64,000 bases of DNA. Source: Lachnospiraceae bacterium. Its GTDB lineage: Bacteria; Bacillota; Clostridia; Lachnospirales; Lachnospiraceae. Location: contig JAIDPF010000022.1 of assembly GCA_029062895.1 (NCBI GenBank), positions 1 through 64,000 of the forward strand, in the 5' to 3' direction. Numbering within the stretch: the first letter of the stretch is position 1; each line of letters opens with the position of its first letter. Below the pieces are notes generated by a model. That model did no database searches, was not told where the DNA came from, and saw only the letters and a list, made by a program, of their open reading frames with translations. This document shows positions 38,879 through 49,734 of this stretch, piece after piece. A program made the position numbers and the translations under genes.

Positions 38879-40585
38879 ATGCTGCAAATCGATCAAATAA
38901 AGATGTTGATTACAGAACAAAAACAAGAGGAAACGAGCTTTTTACAAAAACAGATTTTAAAACTTCTGCATACTTCACCAAAGGAAATTGTCAACTGGAG
39001 AATCCTGAAAAAATCTTTAGATGCCAGAAAGAAGCCAAAATTGTATTGGATCTACCGTGTGGCTGTGACACTGACAGATGAGAAGACGGAAGCAAGGATT
39101 CTGAAATCCGGAAAAAATAACTTTGTTGCATCATATCATCCGGTGGTTTATCAACCGCCTGTGCTGAAGATGCCGCTCGGAGAACAGTTTCAGGATCGTC
39201 CAGTTATTATTGGTACGGGACCTGCGGGATTGCTGTGCGGTTATCTGCTTGCCTGTCAGGGACTGCGTCCGATCCTGATAGAGCGGGGAAAAAGTCTGGA
39301 GCAGCGAAAACAGGTAGTGGAAGATTTCTGGGACAAAGGAATACTTGATCAGAATACGAATGTTCAGTTTGGCGAAGGTGGAGCTGGTACTTTTTCAGAT
39401 GGAAAGCTGCAGACACAGGTGAAGGATAAGACCGGTCGGATCTATTACATTCTAAAGACCTTTGTGGAGCACGGCGCGCCGGAGGAAATACTGTTTTTAA
39501 GTAAACCCCATATCGGAACAGATCTTTTGTCCGTCGTTGTGAAAAGCCTGAGAGAGCATATGATCGCTATGGGGGCAGAGTTTTATTTTGAAACAAAGAT
39601 GACGGGACTGGTGACCGGGCAGGATCGGATCTGCGGCGTCAGGGTAATGGATCAGCAGGGGGAGCGCATCATCCGCACGGGATGTTGTATCTTATGCATT
39701 GGGCACAGCGCAAGGGATACGTTCCTGACATTGTATGATCAGGGCGTAAAAATGGAACACAAACCTTTTGCGGTGGGGTTACGCGTGCAGCATAGCCAGG
39801 AGCTGATCAATGAAGTACAGTACGGAGAAGGATGGAAGACAAAGCATCTTCCTCCGGCTGATTATAAAATGTCATATACGGTAAAATACGGGCGGAGCGT
39901 CTATTCCTTCTGCATGTGCCCGGGAGGATATGTTGTCAATGCTTCCAGTGAACCGGAAAGAACTGCTGTGAACGGAATGAGCTATCATGGGCGTGATTCC
40001 GGCAATGCCAATAGCGCCATCGTGGTGACGGTGGATCACAAGGATTACGGAGAGGGTGTTTTTGACGGTATGCGCTTTCAACAGGAACTGGAACACAGGG
40101 CATATTTACAGGGTAATGGAAAACTTGTGTTGCAGAGGCTGTCGGACTTTACCGCGGAATCCTCCGGGAAGGATGAAGGAACAGCGTGTGCTGAGATGCT
40201 GCAGAATGACATCGAAATCAGGGGTGTTGAAAATGGTCAAGAGGAATTGTCGCCGAAGGTAAAGGGACAGTATCTGTGGGGAAATATCCGCGGTGTTCTG
40301 CCGGAAAGCCTCTCTCTGGATTTTAAGGATGCTATGAAATATTTTGGAACAGTCATGGGCGGTTTTGACCGGCCGGATACCATATTGTGCGGGATCGAGA
40401 GCCGGACGTCTTCACCCGTTAAAATCATCCGCGGCGAGGATTTTCAGAGTAATATCAGGGGACTGTATCCTTGCGGGGAAGGTGCTGGATATGCGGGAGG
40501 AATCACCTCCGCTGCGTTAGATGGGGTAAAAGTTGCAGAAAAAGTCATTATGTTGTATAATAAACCCAAATGTGCCACAACATAA
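38879..40585 (+). CDS. FAD-dependent dehydrogenase (COG2509-type)
   Basis: PVIIGTGPAGLLCGYLLA, FGEGGAGTFSDGKL, GEGAGYAGGI motifs. Confidence 0.92.
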   Translation: MLQIDQIKMLITEQKQEETSFLQKQILKLLHTSPKEIVNWRILKKSLDARKKPKLYWIYRVAVTLTDEKTEARILKSGKNNFVASYHPVVYQPPVLKMPLGEQFQDRPVIIGTGPAGLLCGYLLACQGLRPILIERGKSLEQRKQVVEDFWDKGILDQNTNVQFGEGGAGTFSDGKLQTQVKDKTGRIYYILKTFVEHGAPEEILFLSKPHIGTDLLSVVVKSLREHMIAMGAEFYFETKMTGLVTGQDRICGVRVMDQQGERIIRTGCCILCIGHSARDTFLTLYDQGVKMEHKPFAVGLRVQHSQELINEVQYGEGWKTKHLPPADYKMSYTVKYGRSVYSFCMCPGGYVVNASSEPERTAVNGMSYHGRDSGNANSAIVVTVDHKDYGEGVFDGMRFQQELEHRAYLQGNGKLVLQRLSDFTAESSGKDEGTACAEMLQNDIEIRGVENGQEELSPKVKGQYLWGNIRGVLPESLSLDFKDAMKYFGTVMGGFDRPDTILCGIESRTSSPVKIIRGEDFQSNIRGLYPCGEGAGYAGGITSAALDGVKVAEKVIMLYNKPKCATT

Positions 40586-40651
40586 TGAATAGTAATATTA
40601 GATAAAACGAATCGGCAATTTGAGTCAGAGTCTCAAATTGCTTTGATCGCA

Positions 40652-40718
40652 GATGAGAAACCGCCTACGCGGATTTCTCATCGCGTGTCATCGCAGTAAA
40701 ACTGCTCTGACATGGAGG
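40652..40718 (+). repeat. Tandem-hairpin leader repeat, family B (copy 1, upstream of proB)
   Basis: GATGAGAAACCGCCTACGCGGATTTCTCATC + TGTCATCGCAGTAAAACTGCTCTGACA + TGGAGG; near-identical to 51706-51771. Confidence 0.88.
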
Positions 40719-40724
40719 AGTAAG

Positions 40725-41579
40725 ATGAGCGGACTACGTGAAGCAATTTCAGATAAAAAAAGAATTGTTGTTAAGATCGGTTCATCGTCTTTGCGGCATG
40801 CGGAGACCGGTGATCTGGATTATATCAAGCTTGAAGTTTTAGTACGAGAACTTTGCAATCTACGCAATCAGGGGAAGGATGTAGTGCTTGTCACTTCCGG
40901 AGCAATCGCCGCCGGCAGAAAGGCGGTCCATATCGGCAAGGAAGATCATCCAATTGCAGTTAAACAGGCATATTCCGCTATTGGACAAGCGCGGCTGATG
41001 ATGATATATCAGAAATTATTTTCCGAGTACAATCAGGTTTCGGCGCAAATTCTGATGTCTAAAAATACGATCGTAGATGATCTGAATCGTTTTAATGCTC
41101 ACAATACATTTTCGGAATTGCTGAAGCTGGGTGTGATTCCTGTTGTGAATGAAAATGATACGGTTGCAACATATGAAATTGAGATCGGAGATAATGATAC
41201 GCTTTCCGCAATCGTCTGCGCGCTGATCGAGGCGGATCTTTTGATCTTGTTATCGGATATCGACGGCTTGTATTCAGACAATCCTAGGAACAATCCGGAA
41301 GCTAAGTTTATCAGTGTGGTAGAGGAACTGACTGATGATATTATGAAAATGGGGACTACGGAAACAGGATCTTCCTGCGGCACGGGAGGAATGAATACCA
41401 AACTGATTGCTGCGAAAATAGCGACCTGTGCCGGTGCGGATATGATCATTGCCAACAGTAGTGATATCAGGGTAATCCACAGGATTATGGACGGCAGGGA
41501 TATCGGAACTTTATTTAAGGCGCATAAGGATGAAAATTTTTATTTAAAAGATTTTGTTCAAAATCTGCATCGCAGCTGA
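40725..41579 (+). CDS. proB: Glutamate 5-kinase
   Basis: VVKIGSSSLRH, LVTSGAIAAGRKAV, SDIDGLYSDNPR, GTGGMNTKLIAAKIA motifs. Confidence 0.96.
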   Translation: MSGLREAISDKKRIVVKIGSSSLRHAETGDLDYIKLEVLVRELCNLRNQGKDVVLVTSGAIAAGRKAVHIGKEDHPIAVKQAYSAIGQARLMMIYQKLFSEYNQVSAQILMSKNTIVDDLNRFNAHNTFSELLKLGVIPVVNENDTVATYEIEIGDNDTLSAIVCALIEADLLILLSDIDGLYSDNPRNNPEAKFISVVEELTDDIMKMGTTETGSSCGTGGMNTKLIAAKIATCAGADMIIANSSDIRVIHRIMDGRDIGTLFKAHKDENFYLKDFVQNLHRS

Positions 41580-41598
41580 GTGACAGGGGAGATTGATT

Positions 41599-41859
41599 AT
41601 GGCAGACATGGAAGCAAAGATAAAACGGATTAATGAACTATATCACAAGTCTAAAAGAGAAGGTTTGACTGATGCGGAAAAAGCGGAACAAAAGCAGCTA
41701 CGTCAGGAGTATATTGCCAGCGTCCGCGGCAATCTGCGGGCACAAATGGATCAGATCGATGTCATTAATGCTGATGGAACGATTTGCAATCTGAAAGAGA
41801 AGCGTGAAACAGCTGCAGGGAAAAAACGAAGTATGGAGAATGGATATGTACGGAAATAA
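41599..41859 (+). CDS. DUF896 (YnzC-like) protein
   Basis: KRINELYHKSKREGLTDAEKAEQKQLRQEYI pattern typical of DUF896. Confidence 0.93.
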   Translation: MADMEAKIKRINELYHKSKREGLTDAEKAEQKQLRQEYIASVRGNLRAQMDQIDVINADGTICNLKEKRETAAGKKRSMENGYVRK

Positions 41860-42451
41860 TCTGAACAAAACTGTTCTGCGAAAGGAAATACAGGCAAAGC
41901 GCAACCATCTTTCACCACCGGAAATGATACATTATAGTGAAAAGATCTGCCGATTGATTACATCATCCACGCGTTTCTTCAGGGCGCAGCATATCCTGCT
42001 ATATTGTAACTATGGCTCTGAAACAAGGACAAGTTATCTTTTTGATGCTGCGAAAAAAGCGGGAAAAAATACATATTATCCCAAGGTAGAGGGAGATAAT
42101 CTGTATTTTTATAAAGTGAATTCTCTTTCAGAACTTTCCGACGGCTATCGCGGTATCAAAGAGCCATATCATCCCAGCAGGGCCTTTCAGAACAGTCTTA
42201 AAAATATGGAGGCGATGATCATTGTGCCGGGACTGGTATTTGGCATGGATGGTTATCGTATAGGGTATGGACGAGGTTTCTATGATCGTTATTTGGCGGA
42301 TTATCCGGGTTTATGGAAGACGGGAATATGTTATGGTGTTCAGATGGTAAAGAATTGTCCGCATGAAGAACACGATATCCGCATGGATGAGATCGTATGC
42401 GAGCAGGGAGTGGTTACCCTGAATGGGGAAGGAGAGGCAAGATGGATTTAG
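41846..42451 (+). CDS. 5-formyltetrahydrofolate cyclo-ligase
   Basis: [25 protein letters not shown] motif. Confidence 0.94.
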   Translation: MYGNNLNKTVLRKEIQAKRNHLSPPEMIHYSEKICRLITSSTRFFRAQHILLYCNYGSETRTSYLFDAAKKAGKNTYYPKVEGDNLYFYKVNSLSELSDGYRGIKEPYHPSRAFQNSLKNMEAMIIVPGLVFGMDGYRIGYGRGFYDRYLADYPGLWKTGICYGVQMVKNCPHEEHDIRMDEIVCEQGVVTLNGEGEARWI

Positions 42452-43683
42452 TAGGGTTATGTAAAGCTGCAAAAGCTGCAAAATATGAACTGCAAAAACT
42501 GAGTACCACAAAGAAAAACGAAGTGTTAATGGAAGTTTCAAAAGTCCTGTTGGAAAATAATGAGCATATCCTTTTGGAAAACGCTCATGACATTGCTGCA
42601 GCCACATCCAAAGGACTCAGTATCGCTCTGATTGACAGACTTAGGCTGACTGATGAACGGATCGCGGCTATGGCGGAAGGACTGGTTCAGGTTGCACAAC
42701 TTCCGGATCCGATCGGTGAGGTGATAGAGCGGATAGAAAGGCCCAATGGTTTACTGATTGAGAAATGTAGGGTACCGCTGGGGGTGATCGGCATTATCTA
42801 TGAGGCAAGACCAAATGTGACTGTAGATGCCTTTGGATTATGTTTTAAAAGTGGTAATGCCGTGATTTTAAAGGGCGGAAGCGACGCTATTCATTCCAAT
42901 GCAGCCATTGCTTCATGCATTAGGCAGGCGTTAAAAAATTGTGACGTAACAGAGGATGCCATTTGTTTTGTGGAAGCAGTAGATAGAGAGACGACGATGC
43001 AGCTGATGCAGATGGCTGATGATATTGATGTATTGATTCCCCGTGGAGGCGCGGGACTGATCAGGAGCGTCGTGGAAAACAGTCGCATCCCCGTGATTGA
43101 GACAGGCACCGGCAACTGCCACATTTATATTGACGATTCTGCAGATCCGAAGATCGCCAAGGAAATTATTCTAAATGCCAAGACGCAAAGGATCGGGGTA
43201 TGCAATGCATGTGAATCTCTGGTGGTACATGAGGCAGTAAAGAATACGGTTTTAAAAGAGGCTGCGGCTGCATTGCAGGAAAAACATGTGGAAATCCGGG
43301 GAGATGAAGCAGTTGTGGAATTACTGAACTGCAAGCCGGCCACGGAAGAAGATTTCGGCAAAGAATATCTGGATTATATCATATCTGTCAAAACGGTAGC
43401 TTCCGTTGATGAGGCGATCGCGCACATCAATCGTTACAATACCGGCCATTCCGAATGTATCATTACGCAGGATCCAACTCATGCGGAACAGTTTTTAAAT
43501 GAAGTAGATGCAGCATGCGTATATGTCAATGCATCCACAAGGTTTACAGACGGTTATGAATTCGGCTTTGGAGCAGAGATTGGAATCAGTACACAGATGC
43601 TTCACGCAAGAGGTCCGATGGGGTTAAAGGAACTGACTTCATATAAGTATAAGGTTCATGGAAACGGACAGATCCGAAAGTAA
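42442..43683 (+). CDS. proA: Glutamate-5-semialdehyde dehydrogenase
   Basis: [61 protein letters not shown] motifs. Confidence 0.97.
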   Translation: MDLVGLCKAAKAAKYELQKLSTTKKNEVLMEVSKVLLENNEHILLENAHDIAAATSKGLSIALIDRLRLTDERIAAMAEGLVQVAQLPDPIGEVIERIERPNGLLIEKCRVPLGVIGIIYEARPNVTVDAFGLCFKSGNAVILKGGSDAIHSNAAIASCIRQALKNCDVTEDAICFVEAVDRETTMQLMQMADDIDVLIPRGGAGLIRSVVENSRIPVIETGTGNCHIYIDDSADPKIAKEIILNAKTQRIGVCNACESLVVHEAVKNTVLKEAAAALQEKHVEIRGDEAVVELLNCKPATEEDFGKEYLDYIISVKTVASVDEAIAHINRYNTGHSECIITQDPTHAEQFLNEVDAACVYVNASTRFTDGYEFGFGAEIGISTQMLHARGPMGLKELTSYKYKVHGNGQIRK

Positions 43684-43735
43684 ACAGAACGGCACACGGC
43701 AGCGTCTTAAAGCTGTGAGAGAAGTATGGTGATAT

Positions 43736-45187
43736 ATGATGAATCAGATTACAAAAACAACAGATCATAAGCGTACATCCGAAGAAGAAAGCCTCCGACA
43801 AAAGGAGGCAGTTTTGCGTGCAAGAGAGCTGGTGGCACAGCTGGGAAAAGAGCTCGGCAGGCAGCCGACCTGCTGTGTTACAACATTCGGTTGTCAGATG
43901 AATGCCCGCGACTCTGAAAAGATCTGTGGAATCTTACTGGAGGCAGGGTATCAATTGATCGGAGAAGAAACGGCGGATCTTGTCATATACAATACCTGTA
44001 CGGTCCGGGACAATGCCAATCAGCGCGTCTATGGCAGACTGGGAACGCTTCTTGCGATGAAAAAGAAAAATCCTGCCAAAAAGGTTGCGTTATGTGGCTG
44101 CATGATGCAGGAGCCTGCAGTGATTGAAAAAATATTAAAGAGTTATTCACAGGTGGATCTGATCTTTGGCACGCATAATATCTATAAATTTGCAGAGCTA
44201 TTGTGTCTTTTATTAGGGGAAAAAAGACGGATTATCGATATCTGGGAGGAAACAGACCAGATCGTGGAAGATCTTCCGAACCATCGGAAGTATCCGTTTA
44301 AAAGCGGTATCAATATTATGTTTGGCTGCAATAATTTTTGTAGTTATTGTATTGTGCCGTATGTCAGAGGCAGGGAACGCAGCCGCGCAAGCAGTGAGAT
44401 CATTGACGAAATCAGAGCATTGGCGGCGGAAGGTGTAGTGGAAGTGATGCTGCTTGGGCAGAATGTCAATTCTTACGGAAAGGGGCTTTCGGAAGAAATT
44501 ACTTTTGCGGATCTGCTGCAGCAGGTGGAACAGATCGAAGGTATCCGCAGGATCCGTTTTATGACGTCGCATCCAAAGGATCTGTCGGATAAGCTGATCG
44601 CAGTGATGCGGGATTCCAAAAAAATCTGCCGTCATCTGCATCTGCCGCTACAGTCGGGAAGCAGCAGGATTTTGGAGAAGATGAATCGCAGATATGACCG
44701 GGAAGCATATCTTACACTTGTAAAAAAACTGAGGGCCGAGATCCCTGATCTCTCCATTACGACGGATATTATTGTAGGTTTTCCGGGAGAAGTCAAAGAA
44801 GATGTGGATGAAACAATCAGAATGATCGAGGAAGTCGGCTTTGACAATGCATTTACATTTATCTATTCCAAACGTACCGGAACTCCGGCTGCTGTAATGG
44901 AAAGCGCAATGTCAGAGAAAGAGATTTCCGAACAGTTTGACCGCGTCTTAAAAACAGTGCAGGATACCGCAAGACGGCAGACGTTAAAGCATACCGGAAA
45001 AACGGTGGAAGTTTTAGTAGAAGAAGTCAATGAACATGACTCGTGTCTGGTCACTGGAAGACTTTCTAATAACCTTCTGGTGCATTTCCCAGGCGGGCCG
45101 GAACTGATCGGAACTTTTTGTACGGTAAAATTAGTGGAAAACAAGGGATTTTACTTTATAGGAGAATGTGTTAAAAAAATAATTTAA
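43736..45187 (+). CDS. miaB: tRNA-2-methylthio-N6-dimethylallyladenosine synthase
   Basis: TFGCQMNARDSEKI, CNNFCSYCIVPYVRGRE radical SAM, TRAM domain at the C-term. Confidence 0.96.
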   Translation: MMNQITKTTDHKRTSEEESLRQKEAVLRARELVAQLGKELGRQPTCCVTTFGCQMNARDSEKICGILLEAGYQLIGEETADLVIYNTCTVRDNANQRVYGRLGTLLAMKKKNPAKKVALCGCMMQEPAVIEKILKSYSQVDLIFGTHNIYKFAELLCLLLGEKRRIIDIWEETDQIVEDLPNHRKYPFKSGINIMFGCNNFCSYCIVPYVRGRERSRASSEIIDEIRALAAEGVVEVMLLGQNVNSYGKGLSEEITFADLLQQVEQIEGIRRIRFMTSHPKDLSDKLIAVMRDSKKICRHLHLPLQSGSSRILEKMNRRYDREAYLTLVKKLRAEIPDLSITTDIIVGFPGEVKEDVDETIRMIEEVGFDNAFTFIYSKRTGTPAAVMESAMSEKEISEQFDRVLKTVQDTARRQTLKHTGKTVEVLVEEVNEHDSCLVTGRLSNNLLVHFPGGPELIGTFCTVKLVENKGFYFIGECVKKII

Positions 45188-45210
45188 AAAATATTTTTTA
45201 AATTATTTTT
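45175..45210. repeat. Perfect 36-bp all-A/T palindrome spanning the miaB stop codon
   Basis: AAAAATAATTTAAAAAAT/ATTTTTTAAATTATTTTT, 18-bp arms, no spacer. Confidence 0.9.
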
Positions 45211-45229
45211 GGATAACAGAGAGGAATCT

Positions 45230-47878
45230 ATGGAACAGCAACTAACTCCTATGATGCAACAATATATGGAGACCAAAAGGGAATATCCGGACTGTATCCT
45301 TTTTTATCGTCTGGGTGATTTCTATGAAATGTTTTATGAAGATGCGTTGACTGCCTCAAAAGTACTTGAGATTACGCTGACTGGCAAAAACTGTGGACTG
45401 GAAGAAAAAGCTCCGATGTGCGGCGTGCCATATCATGCGGTAGATGCCTATTTGAATAAAATGGTCTCCAGTGGATATAAGGTTGCAATCTGTGAACAGA
45501 TGGAGGATCCGGCGACAACAAAGGGGATTGTAAGACGTGAAGTGATCCGCATCGTTACGCCCGGAACGAATCTGAATATGCAGGCGCTGGAAGAAGGAAA
45601 AAATAATTATATCATGAGTGTTGTTTATTTTCCAGATAAGATCGGCGTTTCCTTCGCAGATGTCACAACAGGAGAATACCGTCTGACAGAGATGTCCGAT
45701 ACAAAAATGCTGATGGATGAGATTGCAAAACTTCTTCCGGTAGAGATCATCTGCAATGACGCGTTTATGGTTTCCGATATAGATATGGAAACTCTGAAAA
45801 ACCGTCTTGGCATCACCGTTTACAATATTGACTCTTGGTATTTTGAGGAAGCATCCTGTCATAAATCACTGCAGGAACATTTTCATATGTCATCTATCAA
45901 AGGTCTGGGGATTGATGATTTTGTTACGGGGATGATCGCGGCAGGCGCGCTTTTGCAGTATCTGTATGAAACACAGAAAATTTCACTTTCCCATATCACA
46001 CGCCTTGAACCGTATATCAACAGTAAATATATGCTGCTTGACAGTTCTACCAGACGTAATCTGGAACTTTGCGAGACCATGCGTGAAAAACAGAAGCGCG
46101 GTACGCTGCTTTGGATCTTAGACAAAACCAAGACCGCTATGGGGGCAAGGATGCTTAGAAACTATATCGAACAGCCGCTGATCAAACTTGAAGAAATTAT
46201 TCTGCGGCAGAATGCGGTATCTGCTCTATGCAAGGCTCCGATGGAGCGGGATGAGATCAGGGAATATCTGGGCGCTATTTATGATCTGGAGCGACTGCTT
46301 GCAAAAATTAGCTATAAGTCAGTGAATCCACGTGATATGATTGCATTTCGCAATTCTCTGAAAATGTTGCCTTTTATTCGGCTTTTGCTGGAAAAGTTTG
46401 AGGATACGCTCTTACATATGATTTTTGAAGAAATTGATTCATTGGAGGATATCTGTCAAAAGATTGAAGATGCCATCGTGGAAGAACCTCCGATCAGTAC
46501 CCGGGATGGTGGTATCATCAAGGAAGGGTATGATGCGGATATCGACCAGCTTCGCAGTGCCAAGACTAAGGGAAAAACATGGCTTGCGGAAATGGAAGCC
46601 GCAGAACGGGAACGGACGGGCATTAAAAATCTGAGGATCAAATATAATAAGGTCTTCGGATATTATCTAGAGGTAACGAACTCTTATAAAGATCTTGTAC
46701 CGGAGGATTATACCAGAAAGCAGACTCTCGCCAATGCAGAGCGATATACGACGCCACGTTTAAAAGAACTGGAGGATATGATTCTTAATGCTGAGGATAA
46801 GCTGTACGCTCTTGAATATGATGCATTTGCCGCTCTTCGTGATGAAATCGACCGGAATCTTAACCGGGTACAGAAAACAGCCAGAGCAGTGGCGCAACTG
46901 GATGTCTATGCGTCGTTGTCCTTTGTGGCAGAGCGCAATCATTATGTATGTCCTCTGGTAAATACCAAGGGTGTCATCAATATTAAGGGCGGTCGTCATC
47001 CGGTGGTGGAAAAGATGATTGAAAACGATATGTTTATTGATAATGATACCTTTTTGGATAATAAGAAAAATTGCATCAGCATCATTACCGGCCCCAATAT
47101 GGCAGGAAAATCAACCTATATGCGTCAGGTGGCGCTGATCGTACTGATGGCACAGGTGGGTTCCTTTGTTCCTGCTAAGTCGGCGGAGATCGGTATTGTG
47201 GATCGTATCTTTACCAGAGTGGGCGCGTCGGATGATCTGGCGAGCGGACAGTCTACCTTCATGATCGAGATGAATGAGGTGGCTAATATATTGAGAAACG
47301 CCACAGCAGACAGCCTGCTGATCTTAGATGAGATCGGACGGGGCACTTCCACATTTGACGGTCTTTCTATCGCATGGGCTGTCATCGAGCATATCAGCAA
47401 CAAAAAGCTGTTGGGAGCAAAGACGCTTTTCGCGACGCATTATCATGAACTGACAGAACTGGAAGGCAGGATGAACAATGTTAATAATTACTGTATCGCG
47501 GTAAAAGAGAAAGGTGACGATATCGTATTTTTAAGAAAGATCGTCCGCGGCGGCGCGGATAAAAGTTATGGAATACAGGTAGCGAAGCTGGCCGGTGTGC
47601 CGGATATGGTGATCGACCGGGCCAAGGAGATCGTCGGACAGCTTTCGGATAATGATATCATGGAAAAGATCCAGACGATTGTGGGAGAGCCGAAATCAGA
47701 ACGAAAAACGCCGATGCATTATGAAGAGGTGGATCTGGAGCAAATGTCCTTATTTGATACGATGACAGACCAGGATATCATAGAGGAGTTAAAAGAACTA
47801 GATATCTCCAATATGACGCCGATGGACGCAATGAATACATTATACGGTTTGCAGAATAAATTGAAGAACAGATGGTAG
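45230..47878 (+). CDS. mutS: DNA mismatch repair protein MutS
   Basis: FYRLGDFYEMFYEDA, GPNMAGKSTYMRQ, DEIGRGTSTFDG motifs. Confidence 0.97.
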   Translation: MEQQLTPMMQQYMETKREYPDCILFYRLGDFYEMFYEDALTASKVLEITLTGKNCGLEEKAPMCGVPYHAVDAYLNKMVSSGYKVAICEQMEDPATTKGIVRREVIRIVTPGTNLNMQALEEGKNNYIMSVVYFPDKIGVSFADVTTGEYRLTEMSDTKMLMDEIAKLLPVEIICNDAFMVSDIDMETLKNRLGITVYNIDSWYFEEASCHKSLQEHFHMSSIKGLGIDDFVTGMIAAGALLQYLYETQKISLSHITRLEPYINSKYMLLDSSTRRNLELCETMREKQKRGTLLWILDKTKTAMGARMLRNYIEQPLIKLEEIILRQNAVSALCKAPMERDEIREYLGAIYDLERLLAKISYKSVNPRDMIAFRNSLKMLPFIRLLLEKFEDTLLHMIFEEIDSLEDICQKIEDAIVEEPPISTRDGGIIKEGYDADIDQLRSAKTKGKTWLAEMEAAERERTGIKNLRIKYNKVFGYYLEVTNSYKDLVPEDYTRKQTLANAERYTTPRLKELEDMILNAEDKLYALEYDAFAALRDEIDRNLNRVQKTARAVAQLDVYASLSFVAERNHYVCPLVNTKGVINIKGGRHPVVEKMIENDMFIDNDTFLDNKKNCISIITGPNMAGKSTYMRQVALIVLMAQVGSFVPAKSAEIGIVDRIFTRVGASDDLASGQSTFMIEMNEVANILRNATADSLLILDEIGRGTSTFDGLSIAWAVIEHISNKKLLGAKTLFATHYHELTELEGRMNNVNNYCIAVKEKGDDIVFLRKIVRGGADKSYGIQVAKLAGVPDMVIDRAKEIVGQLSDNDIMEKIQTIVGEPKSERKTPMHYEEVDLEQMSLFDTMTDQDIIEELKELDISNMTPMDAMNTLYGLQNKLKNRW

Positions 47879-47895
47879 AAGAAGGGAGTGAAAGC

Positions 47896-49734
47896 ATGGC
47901 ACTCATACATATTCTGGATTCCCAGACGATCGATCAGATTGCGGCTGGGGAAGTGGTGGAACGTCCCTCCAGTGTGGTAAAAGAGCTGGTGGAAAATTCC
48001 ATGGATGCCGGTGCGGATGCGATTACGGTAGAAATCAAGGATGGCGGGATCGAATTGATCCGTGTTACGGACAATGGCTGCGGCATCCTGAAGGAGGATC
48101 TCCCAAATGCATTTTTACGTCATGCTACCAGTAAGATCCGTACGGCAGAGGATTTGAGTAAGGTGCTTTCCATGGGTTTCCGTGGGGAAGCTTTGGGAAG
48201 TATTGCGGCTGTTGCGAAAGTGGAGCTCATTAGTAAGCATAGGGACGCTCTGATGGGAAATCGTTATGTGATCGAAGGTGGGATAGAAAAAGAATCCGAT
48301 GAAGTGGGGGCGCCGGATGGAACGACCATCGTCGTGCGTAATCTTTTTTATAACACGCCGGCAAGGCGGAAGTTCTTGAAAACAACTGCTACGGAAGGTG
48401 GATATGTGGCTGATCTGATGGAACATCTGGCGATGAGCAGACCCGATATATCCTATACTTTTATCCAGAACAGACAGGTGAAATTCTCAACTTCGGGGAA
48501 TGGGGATCTCAAGGAAGTGATTTATCATATCTACGGAAAAGATACGGCGCGAGAGATCATTCCGATCATTAGCAATCAGGATGGAATGACGATCGAAGGT
48601 TATCTTGGAACGCCGGTCAATGCCCGCTCGAATCGTAATTTTGAAAATTATTTTATAAACCGCAGATATATTAAAAGCAACCTGATTGCAAAGGGTATCG
48701 AGGAAGGTTACAAGGCGTACATGATGCAGCACAGGTTTCCGTTCTGTGTACTGCACATTACGATGGATACGCAGGAAGTAGATGTCAATGTGCATCCATC
48801 CAAAATGGATGTGCGGTTTCATGATCAACAGCAATTTATGGATTTTATCATTAAGGCGGTTGCGGAAACGCTTTCCGCGCGGGAGATGATCGCGGATTGT
48901 GATCTGGTGCCGGAGAAAGAGGAAAAGAAACTATCAAAAGAGGCTCCGGAACCCTTTGAACACAACAGAAGGGAATCTGAGGATACACATAAAAAAACAG
49001 CCATGCTGCAGAAAATACTGGAACCTAAACCGGTCGGTAAGGTTACCAAACCCGTGCCGAAAAACAATATTCTGAAGGAGCGTGACCATATCTTTGTGGA
49101 GCGTCCTGTGCAGATGGAATTATTTGATAAGCAACGCGTCCTGTCTGAAAGTTCCCGTAAGCAGTATAAGATCATCGGACAGATTTTTGATACTTATTGG
49201 TTGTTTGAACTGGGGGACAATCTCTACTTCATCGATCAGCATGCAGCGCATGAAAAAGTAAATTATGAACGCCTGATGAAACAGCTGAAAGAGGATCATG
49301 TCTATCGCCAGCAGCTCAATCCTCCAATCGTCGTTACGGTGACCGGCATAGAACGCCAGGTGCTTTCGGAAGCGATGGAATATTTCGCGGAACTGGGATT
49401 TGAAATAGAGGAATTTGGGGGAAATGAATACGCAATCCGTACCATACCATTGGAACTATATCTGAATGATCCGAAGGATATGTTTTTGGAAACATTAAAT
49501 GAACTGGCTGAGACAGGTCTGACCGGTACGCCGGAGATCATCTGCCAGAGGATCGCGACAATGGCATGTAAGGCTTCTGTCAAGGGAAATATGAAAGTAT
49601 CACTTACAGAGATAGACGCACTTTTGGACGAACTTCTGACGCTGGAGAATCCATATCACTGTCCTCATGGACGCCCCACGATCTTTGCAATGAGCAAATA
49701 TGATATTGAGAAGAAATTTAAAAGGATCGTATGA
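47896..49734 (+). CDS. mutL: DNA mismatch repair protein MutL
   Basis: IAAGEVVERPSSVVKELVENSMDAG, GFRGEALGSIA, DQHAAHE motifs. Confidence 0.97.
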   Translation: MALIHILDSQTIDQIAAGEVVERPSSVVKELVENSMDAGADAITVEIKDGGIELIRVTDNGCGILKEDLPNAFLRHATSKIRTAEDLSKVLSMGFRGEALGSIAAVAKVELISKHRDALMGNRYVIEGGIEKESDEVGAPDGTTIVVRNLFYNTPARRKFLKTTATEGGYVADLMEHLAMSRPDISYTFIQNRQVKFSTSGNGDLKEVIYHIYGKDTAREIIPIISNQDGMTIEGYLGTPVNARSNRNFENYFINRRYIKSNLIAKGIEEGYKAYMMQHRFPFCVLHITMDTQEVDVNVHPSKMDVRFHDQQQFMDFIIKAVAETLSAREMIADCDLVPEKEEKKLSKEAPEPFEHNRRESEDTHKKTAMLQKILEPKPVGKVTKPVPKNNILKERDHIFVERPVQMELFDKQRVLSESSRKQYKIIGQIFDTYWLFELGDNLYFIDQHAAHEKVNYERLMKQLKEDHVYRQQLNPPIVVTVTGIERQVLSEAMEYFAELGFEIEEFGGNEYAIRTIPLELYLNDPKDMFLETLNELAETGLTGTPEIICQRIATMACKASVKGNMKVSLTEIDALLDELLTLENPYHCPHGRPTIFAMSKYDIEKKFKRIV

